Assembly: GCA_914767885.1 (NCBI GenBank)
Contig: CAJZBQ010000060.1
Coordinates: forward strand, 682,001 to 746,000
Direction: 5' to 3'
Length of the DNA stretch: 64,000 nt
Source: Blepharisma stoltei
Taxonomy: Eukaryota > Ciliophora > Heterotrichea > Heterotrichida > Blepharismidae
This document shows positions 11,261-22,027 of the stretch, piece by piece. Under the pieces are notes generated by a model. That model saw only the letters and a list, made by a program, of their open reading frames with translations. It searched no databases and was not told the origin of the DNA. Both the position numbers and the translations under genes were made by a program. Position 1 is the stretch's first letter. The number at the start of each line of letters is the position of its first letter.

Positions 11261-11365
11261 TTTAGCTTGATAAAATTAGAATTCAAAACTTTATTATCAA
11301 TAGGCTAAATGCTTAATTTCTTTAATCATTTAGAATAAATAACTATATCAACTTATAGTATTACA

Positions 11366-11814
11366 ATGATGTCTAATAAAAAAATAAAAGAGTGCTCACT
11401 CAAGTAGTCAATGCGCATAGAAATGATGAAAGGCCATAGATTAAAGCACTATCAGGAGCCCAGCGCTTTAATTTTAGGGTTCCTATAAAATCAATATTGA
11501 ATGATGAGCATTGCTGTTCAATGTTTATCCAACTTAATAAATGCCATTCTGCACTCAATGTTAAACTGCATACAGAATTTTATTGCTGCAAATGCTATGA
11601 ATTTGATGAAGGAAATCAAGGGATTGCCATTTTACTATTTCAGACGCAAGCTCCCATGATCCCGCCTCCAATAGCTCTTGAAAAATGGCAAGCTCAGCTT
11701 TTACCTCAATTTTCTATAGACACTATTTTTCAAGACTCTAATTCTTCAAATCCGTTAATTGTGAGATCTTACACAAATCAACCAAAGATAGTCCTGCGGA
11801 GTCAATTTAATTAA
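11366..11814 (+). CDS. Unknown Cys-containing protein, structure unresolved
   Basis: The clear part is 11497-11814, with Cys-rich pieces EHCCSM and YCCKCYE and a Pro-rich middle (APMIPPPIA). It ends ...VLRSQFN. Upstream, an ATG-led frame (MMSNKKIKECSLK) lies in another phase. A 17-nt GT...AG gap or a one-base homopolymer error would be needed to connect them. No family recognised. Confidence 0.4.
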
Positions 11815-12357
11815 CTGTTTATAAACTTTAATAGCATATATATATGCCTTTTTGAAATTAAGAAGTATTAAGTAAAGCTCTGCTTTTCAATATAGTCAGC
11901 TTTTATTCAATAAATAAAGCTTTATCAATTTCTCTTATATTTAAAAACCCAAATGACTCTTATTTGTTGAGTAGCCTAAGTTTTATGTTTTCTAAAGTTA
12001 GCAGAGAATTGTTCATCAATATCCAGCCTTTAGCGCAGATTCCAAATATATTTTTTTATAAATGCGAATGTGTTTTATCAATATCCAGCCTTTGGCGTAG
12101 ATTCCAAATTTATTTTTTCATAAATGTGAATGTGACTCCAAATGGAATGGATTAGTTTTGTCAAACATTTATTAATAGAATCCTGCCAATCTGCTTTATG
12201 CCTATTTTAAATTTAAAAGGAAATTATTATTAAAAATGGAGTAGTATAATATTCAAAGAGTCATTATGATGATATTAAAGTAAGATTAATATTTTTAAAG
12301 AATTTCCGCTTAATATAAAAACTAAAATGTGTTTAAAATAGATATTCAATAATTTAA
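11815..12357. repeat. Intergenic with a two-copy tandem repeat (about 59 bp units)
   Basis: Units near 12019-12076 and 12078-12133 share ATCAATATCCAGCCTTT, AGATTCCAAAT and AAATGYGAATGTG, with a few differences. The rest is plain AT-rich spacer. Confidence 0.7.
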
Positions 12358-14766
12358 ATGATAAAGCCAAGCTATCCAAAATTGATTTCCAAAAAATCAA
12401 CGAATTCTACTCCAGTAAAACCTTCAACAGCTGGGTCAATCAATAGAAGAAAATCCTTATCTCATGACTATGATTACAAATCTGAATACAGCTACAATTT
12501 AAATGAAGTATTTGAAATCACACAAACTCCTGATGCAAGACCATTTTCTGTGAATGTAATTAAATACAAAAGAAATTCTAATGCCTTCTGTGATAATGAG
12601 CTCGATCACTATGATAAAGATCTAGACGAATTTGAAATAGGGCTTGAAAATACTTATCAGAGCAGCTTTTTAAAAATTAATGGAGAATGAGAAAAATATC
12701 AAAAATATTTAGAAAATATTTCAATATGTGCTATACAAAAGGACAGCAAATTAGGAAATTGTATTATTCGTGGAATCATAGGATTAACAAAAACATTTAA
12801 AAAATTATCAAAAAATATAAATGAGGGTCCACTAGAAGCCAAATCAACAAATTATAAAGAAAAATCTTCTCAGACAGAAAAAGAAAAAGTGCCTGAGCCT
12901 AGATTTTGCTCTTCTCCTGAGTTAGAATCGTTAAAAGAGCTACAATCAAAACTGAAAAATATAAGATTTTCTAGGATAACAGGCCAACTTTGTGATCTTT
13001 ATGATTCTCTTTGCCAAATGCATACAGATATTCCTAGTCCTACAGATACTCCAGATCTTATTAAATTCGATAGTGAGGAAGCAGCAAAAGAATTGGAAAA
13101 AGATGTAGAGGAACTGAGAAATGAGTTGACAATTAAACTAGTTAAAAAGAAAGTTATCAAAAAAACATTAGATAAAGAATGCCAAGTAGAAAGAATCCAA
13201 AAAAATACTCATAGAGAGGAATTGCTGGAAAATATCTTAGGAGAAAAAGAACTTGATCTCTTTAAATTAAAACATAAGTGTGAAGAGCTTTTAGAAGAGA
13301 GAAAGAAATGGCAAGATAAATTAGAAGAGCATAAGAATAAATCAAATGAAGATGAAAACGCAAGCCAAAACGAGCAAGAAATAGAAAAATTAAAAGAAAA
13401 AATTCATGAGCTCGAGTATGAGCTCAGAGGGCAAAACATTAATGTGGATATTTTGAAAGAAAAATACGAAAGAGCCAGAAGTAACTTTGAAAGAATTAAG
13501 AAAGAAAATGGGAAGTTAAAGGAAAAATTAATAGGAAAAAGAAGGAAATTGCAAGAAATTAGAGAAAACTTGTTTCAAACAAACGTGCTGTGGAGAATAG
13601 CAGAAGAAAAGACTAAGCAAATAGAATACGCTTGGAAAGTTAAATATGGGAGTGATTTTGTTTATGGAGAAATAGATACTAATGAAATTATTAAAAGATA
13701 TAATTTGACAAAAGATCAAGAAAGTGATAGCGAAATAAAAGAAGAAATAGGATTTGAAGGAGCACTGGTCGGCTATGATGGAAAGGAAATCATAATGAGC
13801 TTTAAAGATAAGGATAGTGGAAAAGCAACTATTCAGAATTATTCGAATAATCTTCCTGACAAAGAATATTATACAGAAAATGCTGGTATAGTTTTGCAAA
13901 ATAATAAAGAGAAAATAATTATCCCACCTAATAAAACTGAAAATGAGTATGAATTAAAGGACTCAAAAGTAGCTAAAGAAGAATTTTCTAACAGTCAAAA
14001 GCAAAACATTAACAGAATAAGCCAAGCCAAAAATATATCAGAGATTTATTCAAAAAATAATTGATTCCAAGCAAGTGGTAACACAAAAGACGAAAAAGCA
14101 CAATATAATTATGGTGATACAAATAATAGTTTTACAAATAGTCTGCATACAGCTAAAATTGATGAATTAGCTGAACTAGCCAAAATCGCTGCAAAAAAGC
14201 TTATATTGACTCTTAATCAAGATCAAACAAAGCTCTTTGAGGACTATAAACAAATAATGGAAATGCGATTATCTGAATACCAAAAAATCTCAAAAGCCAG
14301 GCCAAGCCACAATAAATCAGCATCAAGTGGTCCGCCAAAATTAAGCCATCGAAGTTTTCAATACTCACGCTTACAAAAGAAAAATAAAAAGCCTAGGCCA
14401 TCTCCTATAGGAGACTCAATGTTTTCTTCTATGGGGACATCTTTAATCCACACCTCAAAAGTTGCAGAAAATGCAAAGACATTTTTCTACACAGAGAACT
14501 TAAAGACAGAAGGAAATGAAGAAATTCCGTCATTATTGATTTCTTTATTTAAAGGAGATGAGGATTATTGGTCATTGTCCCCAACCACAAGAAGGCTTTT
14601 AGGAAGATGCATGGAGGGGCACGATTCTCAATTTTGTGGAGAAGACTGTGAACACTTGAAAAGGGCGATGAAAATAAAAACAAAATATCAAGGGGTTCTT
14701 TACCCAATAAAGAAAAAAAATGTAGATACTAAGCTCAAAAATATTTTAATTTATAAGAAAAAATAA
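12358..14766 (+). CDS. Long coiled-coil protein (802 aa)
   Basis: One continuous frame once TGA at 12688-12690 and 14062-14064 is read as Trp. Residues about 200-450 are strongly heptad-like and Lys/Glu-rich (VEELRNELTIK, EKIHELEYELRG). The ends are Ser/Asn-rich and probably unstructured; near the C-terminus there is a small Cys/His group (HDSQFCGEDCEHL) that could bind zinc. No family recognised. A cytoskeletal or basal-body structural role would fit but is a guess. Confidence 0.7.
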
Positions 14767-14813
14767 TTATGAAGGCATTATATAAATAATCTAATTAATA
14801 AATTCTAAGTTTC

Positions 14814-16289
14814 CTAAAATAAAAAATAGATTTTGAGAATCAAAATTCCACAGTGGAGAGCTGCAATTATTAAGGAAGCAATTCTTGGAGAATATTTACA
14901 ATCGTAAACAGATTCCTTTTCAATTAGTTCTCTTCCTGCAATATGCATTAGTGGTATCCCAACAGGAACCATCAAAATGCTAATAGCTCCAGCAACAGAC
15001 ATAATAGAACCCTAAATATTTTTTACCAAATTATACACAAATGTAGAAAGAGCCAAAGGCACAACTACCACTAATAGTTTTACTAAATAATCTTCGCGTT
15101 TTGAAATATTCTTATTTCCAATCCCATAGAAATAGGACTCTGTATTATGGGCAAGTGGTATCGCGATCAATGCAAAAGCTGATAAAATTCCTATCGCTGG
15201 GGAGAGCACAATAAAATACGAAAAAATATAAGTCCACCACGGTCTCTCAGCTTGAGAATAACCTGCAGAATAATTTCTAAAGCTAATATTATACTGTCCA
15301 TATACTTTTGACACAGCCATAGGCACTATAAATCCCATTGGCAAGTAAATAAGCAGAGACGCTATCAGGGCATTTCTCAATATCGGCTTTACATTAGTTC
15401 TTTTATCATCCAAATTTTCTATGATGCTGGGTAACGAAAGCTGGATCATTGATGCAAATAAAATGATAGGAAGGCTTATCCCGATATTGGAAATATTAGC
15501 TATATCATAATCACTTCTGTTTAAAGGCCTGTCGCTATCTATTTCTGTATCTTCTATTATACTGATAACTGATAGTGTAATGACAATAATAATATTTAAT
15601 ACTGAGCTACCTGTAATTATATTTTGGATTACTTTTTGTTCATTCATTTCTACCAATGTCAAATAGACTACTATTACTGAAAAAATAGCCAAAAAGAACC
15701 AATAAGTTTTCCAGCATTCACATGAAAACTCAGAGCATTTATAAATGTCACATGAATCCAAAAATCCTATTTCTAAATTTGAAGCTAAAGAGCTTGAAAA
15801 TATTACAGCATAGCTTGACAATGTTAGGAGGAATGTCAATACAAAAGAATAGAAATAAACTGCTTTCCATTTCTTGCCGAGAGTTATTTCGACCATCTCA
15901 GAAATGTCGATTCTCTTGGTTATTTCAAACGAGGAAGAATCCTCATTGCTAATTAAATTAGTTTCTAAGTCAGTTTTGTTCTTATTTTTCCCAAATAAAA
16001 TCTGCTTCAAAGTCGGTTTTTTAAGGGAAATCCCTTTTTCTTTTAACTGAAGGTAATAGCAGCATCTACTTGTCAGCTCTACTAATTGACTGCTTCAGAT
16101 ATAGCCTAGCGAGCAGCAAATAACAGTGTAAAGTCCACAAACCAGCCATCCACCCACTTTAAAAGAATAAGGCAAACCCAAAATTCCTGCCCCAATTATA
16201 AGGTTCATTGTAAAAAATAGCCCTGTTAGTGCTCCAAATTGGCTGGGCTGATGGTGGTCAGAAGCTTTCAAATCTTTTTCAGGTGGCAT
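14814..16289 (-). CDS. Amino-acid/auxin permease family transporter (AAAP, SLC38/AVT-like), copy 1
   Basis: A 486-aa multi-pass protein. Starts MPPEKDLK, then the first helix GLFFTMNLIIGAGILGLPYSF, which holds the hallmark of the AAAP family (IGAGILGLPY). TGA at 16095-16097 is Trp. A 15-nt intron lies at 15012-15026. About 11 hydrophobic segments are seen. AAAP proteins move neutral amino acids with H+ or Na+. Substrate and membrane are unknown. Divergent paralog at 17290-19293. Confidence 0.85.
15012..15026 (-). other. 15-nt intron, conserved in the paralog
   Basis: GTAAAAAATATTTAG on the minus strand. The same 15 bases sit at the same protein position (after the YNL/YDL motif) in the paralog at 19069-19083. 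Confidence 0.9.
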
Positions 16290-17289
16290 TTAGCTTAATA
16301 TATATTATGGAAAAGTTTTTACTGGATCCTTTTCAAAGAATTAAAATCAATTTAGCACCATGATTTTTAAACTGAGAAATACGTAAGCAATTTAATTATG
16401 AATTTTATTATTATATCTAAAATGAGAAAATCTGAAGTTTTAGGAAGAGTTATTTGCAATTTGCAATCATATTTTCTCTAACTCCCCCATCCTTGATCGA
16501 GCGATTCACTGTAAAAATGGGGGAAATTAACCCCCATCCTTGATCGAACGATTTTCATATTATTCAAATTTTTATATATATATAAAAATATATTAGTTAT
16601 CAAAATTTTGGGAAGATGTGCCTAATGAAGTTGCTGTTAGAGATTTTGAGACGACAGAAAGCTATGGAATCAACCATTCAAAGTGCTTTAGTCATCAATC
16701 TGGGCTTAAAAACTCAATAATCTAAAAAATAGAGATTCTTTTAAAAATTTAAAATTTTTAATTCAATAAGGAACAAATTAAAATTTATACAGTTTAAAGG
16801 GGTAACCTAAAATTAAAATATTAAAAATGGGTATTTTATGAAATTAATTCAATTTTTTGCTGTAAAGATAATTATTAAATACTCTTAACCCACTTATTTA
16901 AAATTATATAAAAAAAATTATATAAATATATATATATTTTATTTTTATATATAATTTTTTTTTTAACCCCCATCCTTGATCGAACGTTGGCAAGCCATTG
17001 TTCGATCAAGGATTGGGGGAGTAAAGAATCCGCTTATTATGAATATTACGTAGTAATGAATTTTCTAACCTCAATTTATTAACCGTCGAAAAATCGATAT
17101 GATTAAAATAAAAAGGCTCAAAAATAATCACTATAAGTAAAATTCGCTTGAAAATGTTATAAAAATGCATAAAATCTCTCCTTTATATATCTACAATCAT
17201 TTAAACAATTGCCTTTCTGCATAGCATCAATTATATCTGAAAAACTATTAGAATTTTATTTTATGAATTAATAAATCTCCAGACATATA
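16290..17289. other. Intergenic between divergent transporter paralogs, carrying a MITE
   Basis: Shared promoter region of two divergent transporter genes; 16479-17021 is a MITE (own entry). The flanks are AT-rich with no other feature. Confidence 0.6.
16479..17021. mobile_element. Second MITE type (CCTTGATCGA termini), 543 bp, TSD TAA
   Basis: Left end CTCCCCCATCCTTGATCGA, right end TCGATCAAGGATTGGGGGAG; TAA at 16479-16481 and 17022-17024. Each end carries a second inner copy of CCCCCATCCTTGATCGA, giving terminal hairpins. It shares only CTCCCC/GGGGAG with the main family. AT-rich core, no ORF. Confidence 0.85.
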
Positions 17290-19293
17290 ATGTCTTCTAA
17301 AAAGGTCTCTGACGAATCTGCCCCAGCCCAAGAACACCAAATAGGAGCAATAACTGGTCTTTTCTTTACCATGAACTTAATCGTAGGCGCAGGTCTACTT
17401 GGCCTGCCCTATGCTTTTCGCATGAGCGGCTGGGCGATTTCAGGCATTTATACAATCTTTTGTTGCGTTTTAGGTTATGTTTGGGCCTGCCAACTAATCG
17501 AAGTAATGAGTAGATGTGAAGCCCTTCTACAGCTTGAAGAACAAGGTCTCGCAGTCCAAAGACCTTCATTTAAAGAGCTTCTCTTTGGGAGAAATAAAAC
17601 AAAGCTCCATGATCCTCTAATAGGAAGAGATTGTCAGCCTGACATAACTCACAGAAGAATCGATATGTGTGAGATGATCAATGTCCTATTTGGCAAAACC
17701 TGGAAAAAAATCTACTTAAGCGGCATGATCTTAGACACTATTTTAAGCCTCGCCAGCTATTCAATTGTTTTTTCTAGCTCACTTGCCTCAAATTTAGAAA
17801 TTGGGTTTTTAGATACTTGTGATATCTATCAATCTGAAGGATTTTTTAGTGATTGCCGGAAAACGTATTGGTTTTTCTTGGCAATTTTTACGGGAGTTTC
17901 TGTTTATTTGACATTGATTGAAATGCATGAGCAAAAAGTGATACAAAATGTGATCACTGGCGCTTCATTATTTAATATTTTAATTGTGCTGACGCTATCA
18001 ATAGCCAGTTTGGCTACAAATACAGCTATTGATAGTGATGACTCTATTGATCCAGGCTCTTATAAAGCAGCTGACATTTATAATATTGGGATCAGCTTGC
18101 TATAAATTAAAATGTGAGCCAGCCTGCTCTCTTAACAACTGTAGCTGGTAGGCTCATTGGGAAAGCTGGGATTTTGAGGAAAGGAGGATAGCATTCGGAA
18201 ATGCATATCCGGCCAGATTTTATTTGGTGGAGCACAATGTAGGGTTTGGCCGACTGAATACTAGCAAGGTTTTGCTTGTGGGGAAATCGTTCACTGGAGT
18301 TGGAAAGGAAAAGATCAGCAAAGCCGAGGTAGTCACTGGGCAATCGGACAAAAATCAGGTGTTGCGTTTGGGATCCAAGTTTTATTTTGTTAAATAGCCT
18401 GACTAGATTTTTTTCAAATTTTCTGGAAGGCGAATCCAGTTGGTATGGTAAGTGTCTCTGACCGAGGAAGTGAGTTCAAGCTTTCATCTGCGAGTAACAA
18501 CACAATGAAAGGCCGTATGCAGACAGTCAAGCAAGCAGTGGAGTTCTATGCATAATCCGAATAGTGGCCTGCGAGCCTGCAGGAGACTTTTCTATAATTA
18601 ATTTAAGTTTAAAAGGTCAGCTTGCCAATTATTTTATTTGCATCAATTTATCAGACCTCACTGCCAAGCATTATAGAATTTGTAGGAGAAAAAACGACCA
18701 GCATTAAAAAAATTTTGACATATGCACTGTTTGCGTCCTTATTTATATACTTATCAATGGGACTGATCGTTCCAGCAGCGGTTTCAGGCGTATATGGGCA
18801 ATATAATATTAGTTTCAGAAATTATTCAGCTGGTTATTCTCAAGCTGAGAGACCATGGTGGACCTATGTTATTGCTTATATTATTGTGCTATCCCCAGCT
18901 GTTGGAATTTTATCCTTATTCCCATTAGTTGCAATCCCTCTTGCTCATAACCTTATTACTTATATATACGGTTTTGAAAAACCAGCTGGTGTTAGACTAG
19001 GCGATTATATTATAAAACTTATTGTGGTTTTGCTGCCATTACTATTAGCATTTGTTGAGTATGATTTGGTAAAAAATATTTAGGGAAGCATTCTTTCTAT
19101 TGCAGGTGCTATCACTATTGTCTTGGTCTCTATTGCCATACCTATCATGTATATTGCTTCAAGAGAAATGATTGATGTGCCTTCGATTTATGATTTTAAG
19201 TATTCCCCTAGGCTGGTCTCTATATTTGTTGTGGTAGTGCATATTGGAGTTTTAATATTCAAAGCTTATTATGCTATTTTCCCTGAAGAGTAA
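17290..19293 (+). CDS. AAAP-family amino-acid transporter, copy 2, one IES
   Basis: Close paralog of the gene at 14814-16289 (same GLFFTMNLI.GAG.LGLPY first helix, same RNYSAGYSQAERPWWTY loop). Removing 18101-18625 and the 15-nt intron 19069-19083 gives 487 aa, one residue longer than copy 1. The insertion splits ...NIGISL from PIILFAS, exactly as the uninterrupted paralog reads. The two genes are divergent, about 1 kb apart. Confidence 0.85.
18101..18625. mobile_element. GC-rich SINE-like IES (525 bp) with TCAGCTTGC TSD, no TA in the duplication
   Basis: Direct repeat TCAGCTTGC at 18092-18100 and 18617-18625. Removing one copy plus the insert restores NIGISLPIILFAS, matching the paralog residue for residue. 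No TA pair that I tried gives an open frame. The right end contains ATTAATTTAAG. Confidence 0.8.
19069..19083 (+). other. 15-nt intron
   Basis: GTAAAAAATATTTAG, identical to the intron of the paralog. Confidence 0.9.
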
Positions 19294-19432
19294 CTAATAA
19301 TCACTAGCGTTTAGCTTATTTAATAGAGTTAATCGTTTATTTCAAAAGACCTCTAATAATTCAGGATTTTTTATATATAAATATAATGCACGATTCAATC
19401 ACTTTATTCTTTCGTATAAATAAAAGTCATAA

Positions 19433-20736
19433 ATGGAACAGTGCCGAGTCTGCTTACTCCGCCTCTCTGTGAGTGAGCAAAACCATTAGAAAAATCCCTG
19501 TTTTTGGGATAAAAATTACCCACCATGAGCGAACCAAAATTTTTTTAATATAAAAACATTTTATCCAAAATATTTTGATATATAAAAGATAATTATTATA
19601 AGAAATCTCTGTTTATACTATTGAATTTAAAAAAGCTTGCATTTTAAAACATAAAATTTTACAAATTAAATTCGTTTTCGCTTTCCAATATTTGCGAATT
19701 GGGATTTTTTTAAATTTACTAAAATTTTAAATTAATAATTTTTAAAACAAGTAATTAGCATATCTGTAAGCGAATTAATTTATTTTATTCGCTCACAGAG
19801 GAGTTAGAGCTTCAGCCTTCAGAGTACTTTCTCCAAACTCAATGCGGCTGTCGTGCATGCTTAGAGTGCCAACAAAGCTGAGCTCGATCTCAACTAGAAG
19901 ATTCTAAAGTAGTTCTAAAATGTCCGATGCCAGAATGCTCATCTGCCTTATCTGCACAAGAGCTCTTAACAATTCTTACTGAAGATGACCAAGAAAATTT
20001 ATGGAAATCTCAATTTAAGCTATATCTAAAACTCGCACCAGATATAAAATTTTGCCCAAAACAGGACTGCCACTATGCTGGGATTTTTAATAAAAATCAA
20101 ACCCAATTTTATTGTGAAGCTTGCCAACATTGCTGGGAAGAAAAAAAAGAGACTTGAACGGTCTGGCTGAAAAATTTAAAAAGTAATGTAGATGATTGAT
20201 TTTCTGGACTTTGAAAAAGTGTATTTTGTAAGTCATGCCCAAGCTGTGGGATTAGTATAGAAAAGAACGAAGGATGCAAACATATGGAGTGCATTATATG
20301 TGGGGACAATTTCTGTTGACTCTGTATGAAACCATATGGAAAGCATCAAGAAGTTGAATGCGCAAACCCAAATTTTGATGGACCATTAATTATGGCAGTG
20401 GTATTAGGGATTCTGTTTCTTGCCAAAATCTTTACAGAATTTCAAAGTGTATTGAATTTGACGCTAATTTTGGTATCATATCTTTTTTTCCTACTTGGTA
20501 CTGCTACACAAACTTGTCTGGATTATGGAATAGCAGAAAATTTATTTGGGAAATTGACGAACACTGAACCTTCTTTTTGCATCACAAATCTCCATCTTAT
20601 GAATTTTATCATAGTCAGAGTTCTTATTATTTTAATTGCAAACATGGTAAAGGCATCAAATAGCCTTTCAATCTATTTTGATGCCGCTTTATTCATTTTT
20701 GTCATAATTTTTAAGCTTACTAAACGATATTTGTAA
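19433..20736 (+). CDS. RBR-type E3 ubiquitin ligase with two C-terminal membrane segments
   Basis: 317 aa after removal of the MITE IES 19455-19804, which splits RING1 between MEQCRVCL and ELQPSEYF. Order: RING1 (CRVC, CGCRACLEC), an in-between-RING part (CPKQDCHYAG, CEACQHCW), RING2 (CKSCPSCG, GCKHMEC, CGDNFCWLC). In RBR ligases the Cys of GC-HM takes ubiquitin as a thioester before transfer. Several Trp are TGA. Two or more hydrophobic helices follow, as in RNF144/RNF19 proteins, so it is probably an organelle-membrane ligase. Confidence 0.85.
19455..19804. mobile_element. MITE IES, 350 bp, TSD TTA
   Basis: Left end CTCCGCCTCTCTGTGAGTGAG, right end TTCGCTCACAGAGGAG; TTA at 19454-19456 and 19804-19806. 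Excision restores the first zinc knuckle of the RBR ligase. Confidence 0.85.
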
Positions 20737-20774
20737 TTTTTGCATTAAAATTTTACTTAAAAATGCTTTAATCA

Positions 20775-21980
20775 TTATTTTGGCTTTCCTATTAAAAAGG
20801 TAATTGGGAATTTTACAGTCTTTATTTCATTTCTATTCCAAACTTTTAAAAATTTTTCAAAAAATGGCTGCGAAGGATCTGCATTTAATTGTTTAATTGC
20901 AGTTTGTAATGCTGACCAAGTATGAAGATAATTCCAATAGTCTTCCAAACTCCACTCTTTTCTAATATCCCTTGTTGGTGGTAGCGGGACATCTCTATCA
21001 AAAGGAAATTCCAAATTTGCATATCCTTCATCTACATGTCTTCTTTGGGGGTCCCAATATTTTTTACCTAAAACCCCTTCATAGATCTCCATCATGATTT
21101 CATCAACTTGGCTATTTACTGTAGGCAACTGATAAGTCCAAGCTGCAATAACTCCATTTTTCTTTAAAACTTTATTTACTGCATCATAGAACTGGTCTAA
21201 ATTGAACCAGTGCAAAGCTTGGGCAATTGTAATTAAATCGACATTATTGTGAGTCAAATACTTGTGAGTGTCTATTGTTTCTGATGATAATTCCGCTGGG
21301 AGACTTTCGAAAATAGGAGAATTTGATGCTTGGATTTGTTTTGCGCTGTTTATTTGGTTTGAGCTAAGATCAGTGCCAATGACTGTTTTGTAGTATTTGC
21401 AGAGAGGAAATGCGGCTTGGCCTGAACCTGTTGCAACATCTCAGGCGACTTGATGATCTCCGGTAAGGGAAGATAAATGAGAAAATAAATCTGCAGGATA
21501 GTCAGGTCTATATTTAGCATATGAAGAAGAGAATCCAGAAAATAAGTCTTTACTCCCCCCCCCCCTCCGTGAGCGAACAAAAAAATTTTGTTCACTCACG
21601 GAGGGGGGTTAATTTTTTTTTTTTAAAAAAAATTTATATATAAATTTTATACAAAAAATATTTTTTCGAAATTTAAAAAAAAATCCTAATTTGCAAAAAT
21701 TGGGAAGCAAATATTAATTTAATTTGCAAAAATTTATGTTTTAAAACGCAATTTGTTTAAAATTAAACAGAATTAGCTCTAGATTTCATTATACTAATTA
21801 TCACTTATATAGCAAAATTTTTTTCCATTAAAATTTTTTCTATTAAAAAAATTTTTGTTCACTCACGGAGGGTGGGTTTTTGGTCAAAAAATGGCGATTT
21901 TTCTAATGGTTTTGTTCGCTCACGGAGGGGGGGGGGGAGTTAGAGAAAAACCTAGCGCTGATTTTTCTTGTGGAGATCAT
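20775..21980 (-). CDS. SAM-dependent methyltransferase (class I, Methyltransf_11 type), one MITE IES
   Basis: 271 aa after removing 21551-21940. Motif I is [11 protein letters not shown], with the W encoded by TGA; then TDLSSNQI (motif II region), and [12 protein letters not shown] (motif IV), typical of small-molecule methyltransferases related to trans-aconitate methyltransferase and yeast Crg1. The N-terminus [17 protein letters not shown] is completed by excision. Substrate unknown. Confidence 0.8.
21551..21940. mobile_element. Full-length MITE IES, 390 bp, TSD TTA
   Basis: Near-identical to copies at 34403, 39835, 59898 and 61343. One end is a hairpin (GTGAGCGAACAAAAAAATTT, then its complement), the core is AT-rich, the other end carries CACGGAGGGTGGGTTTTTGG and a final G-rich terminus. 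TTA at 21550-21552 and 21940-21942. Confidence 0.9.
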
Positions 21981-22027
21981 ATTTATTTTTTATATTTATA
22001 AAATCAGTAATGCGTTAATTAATTCAC

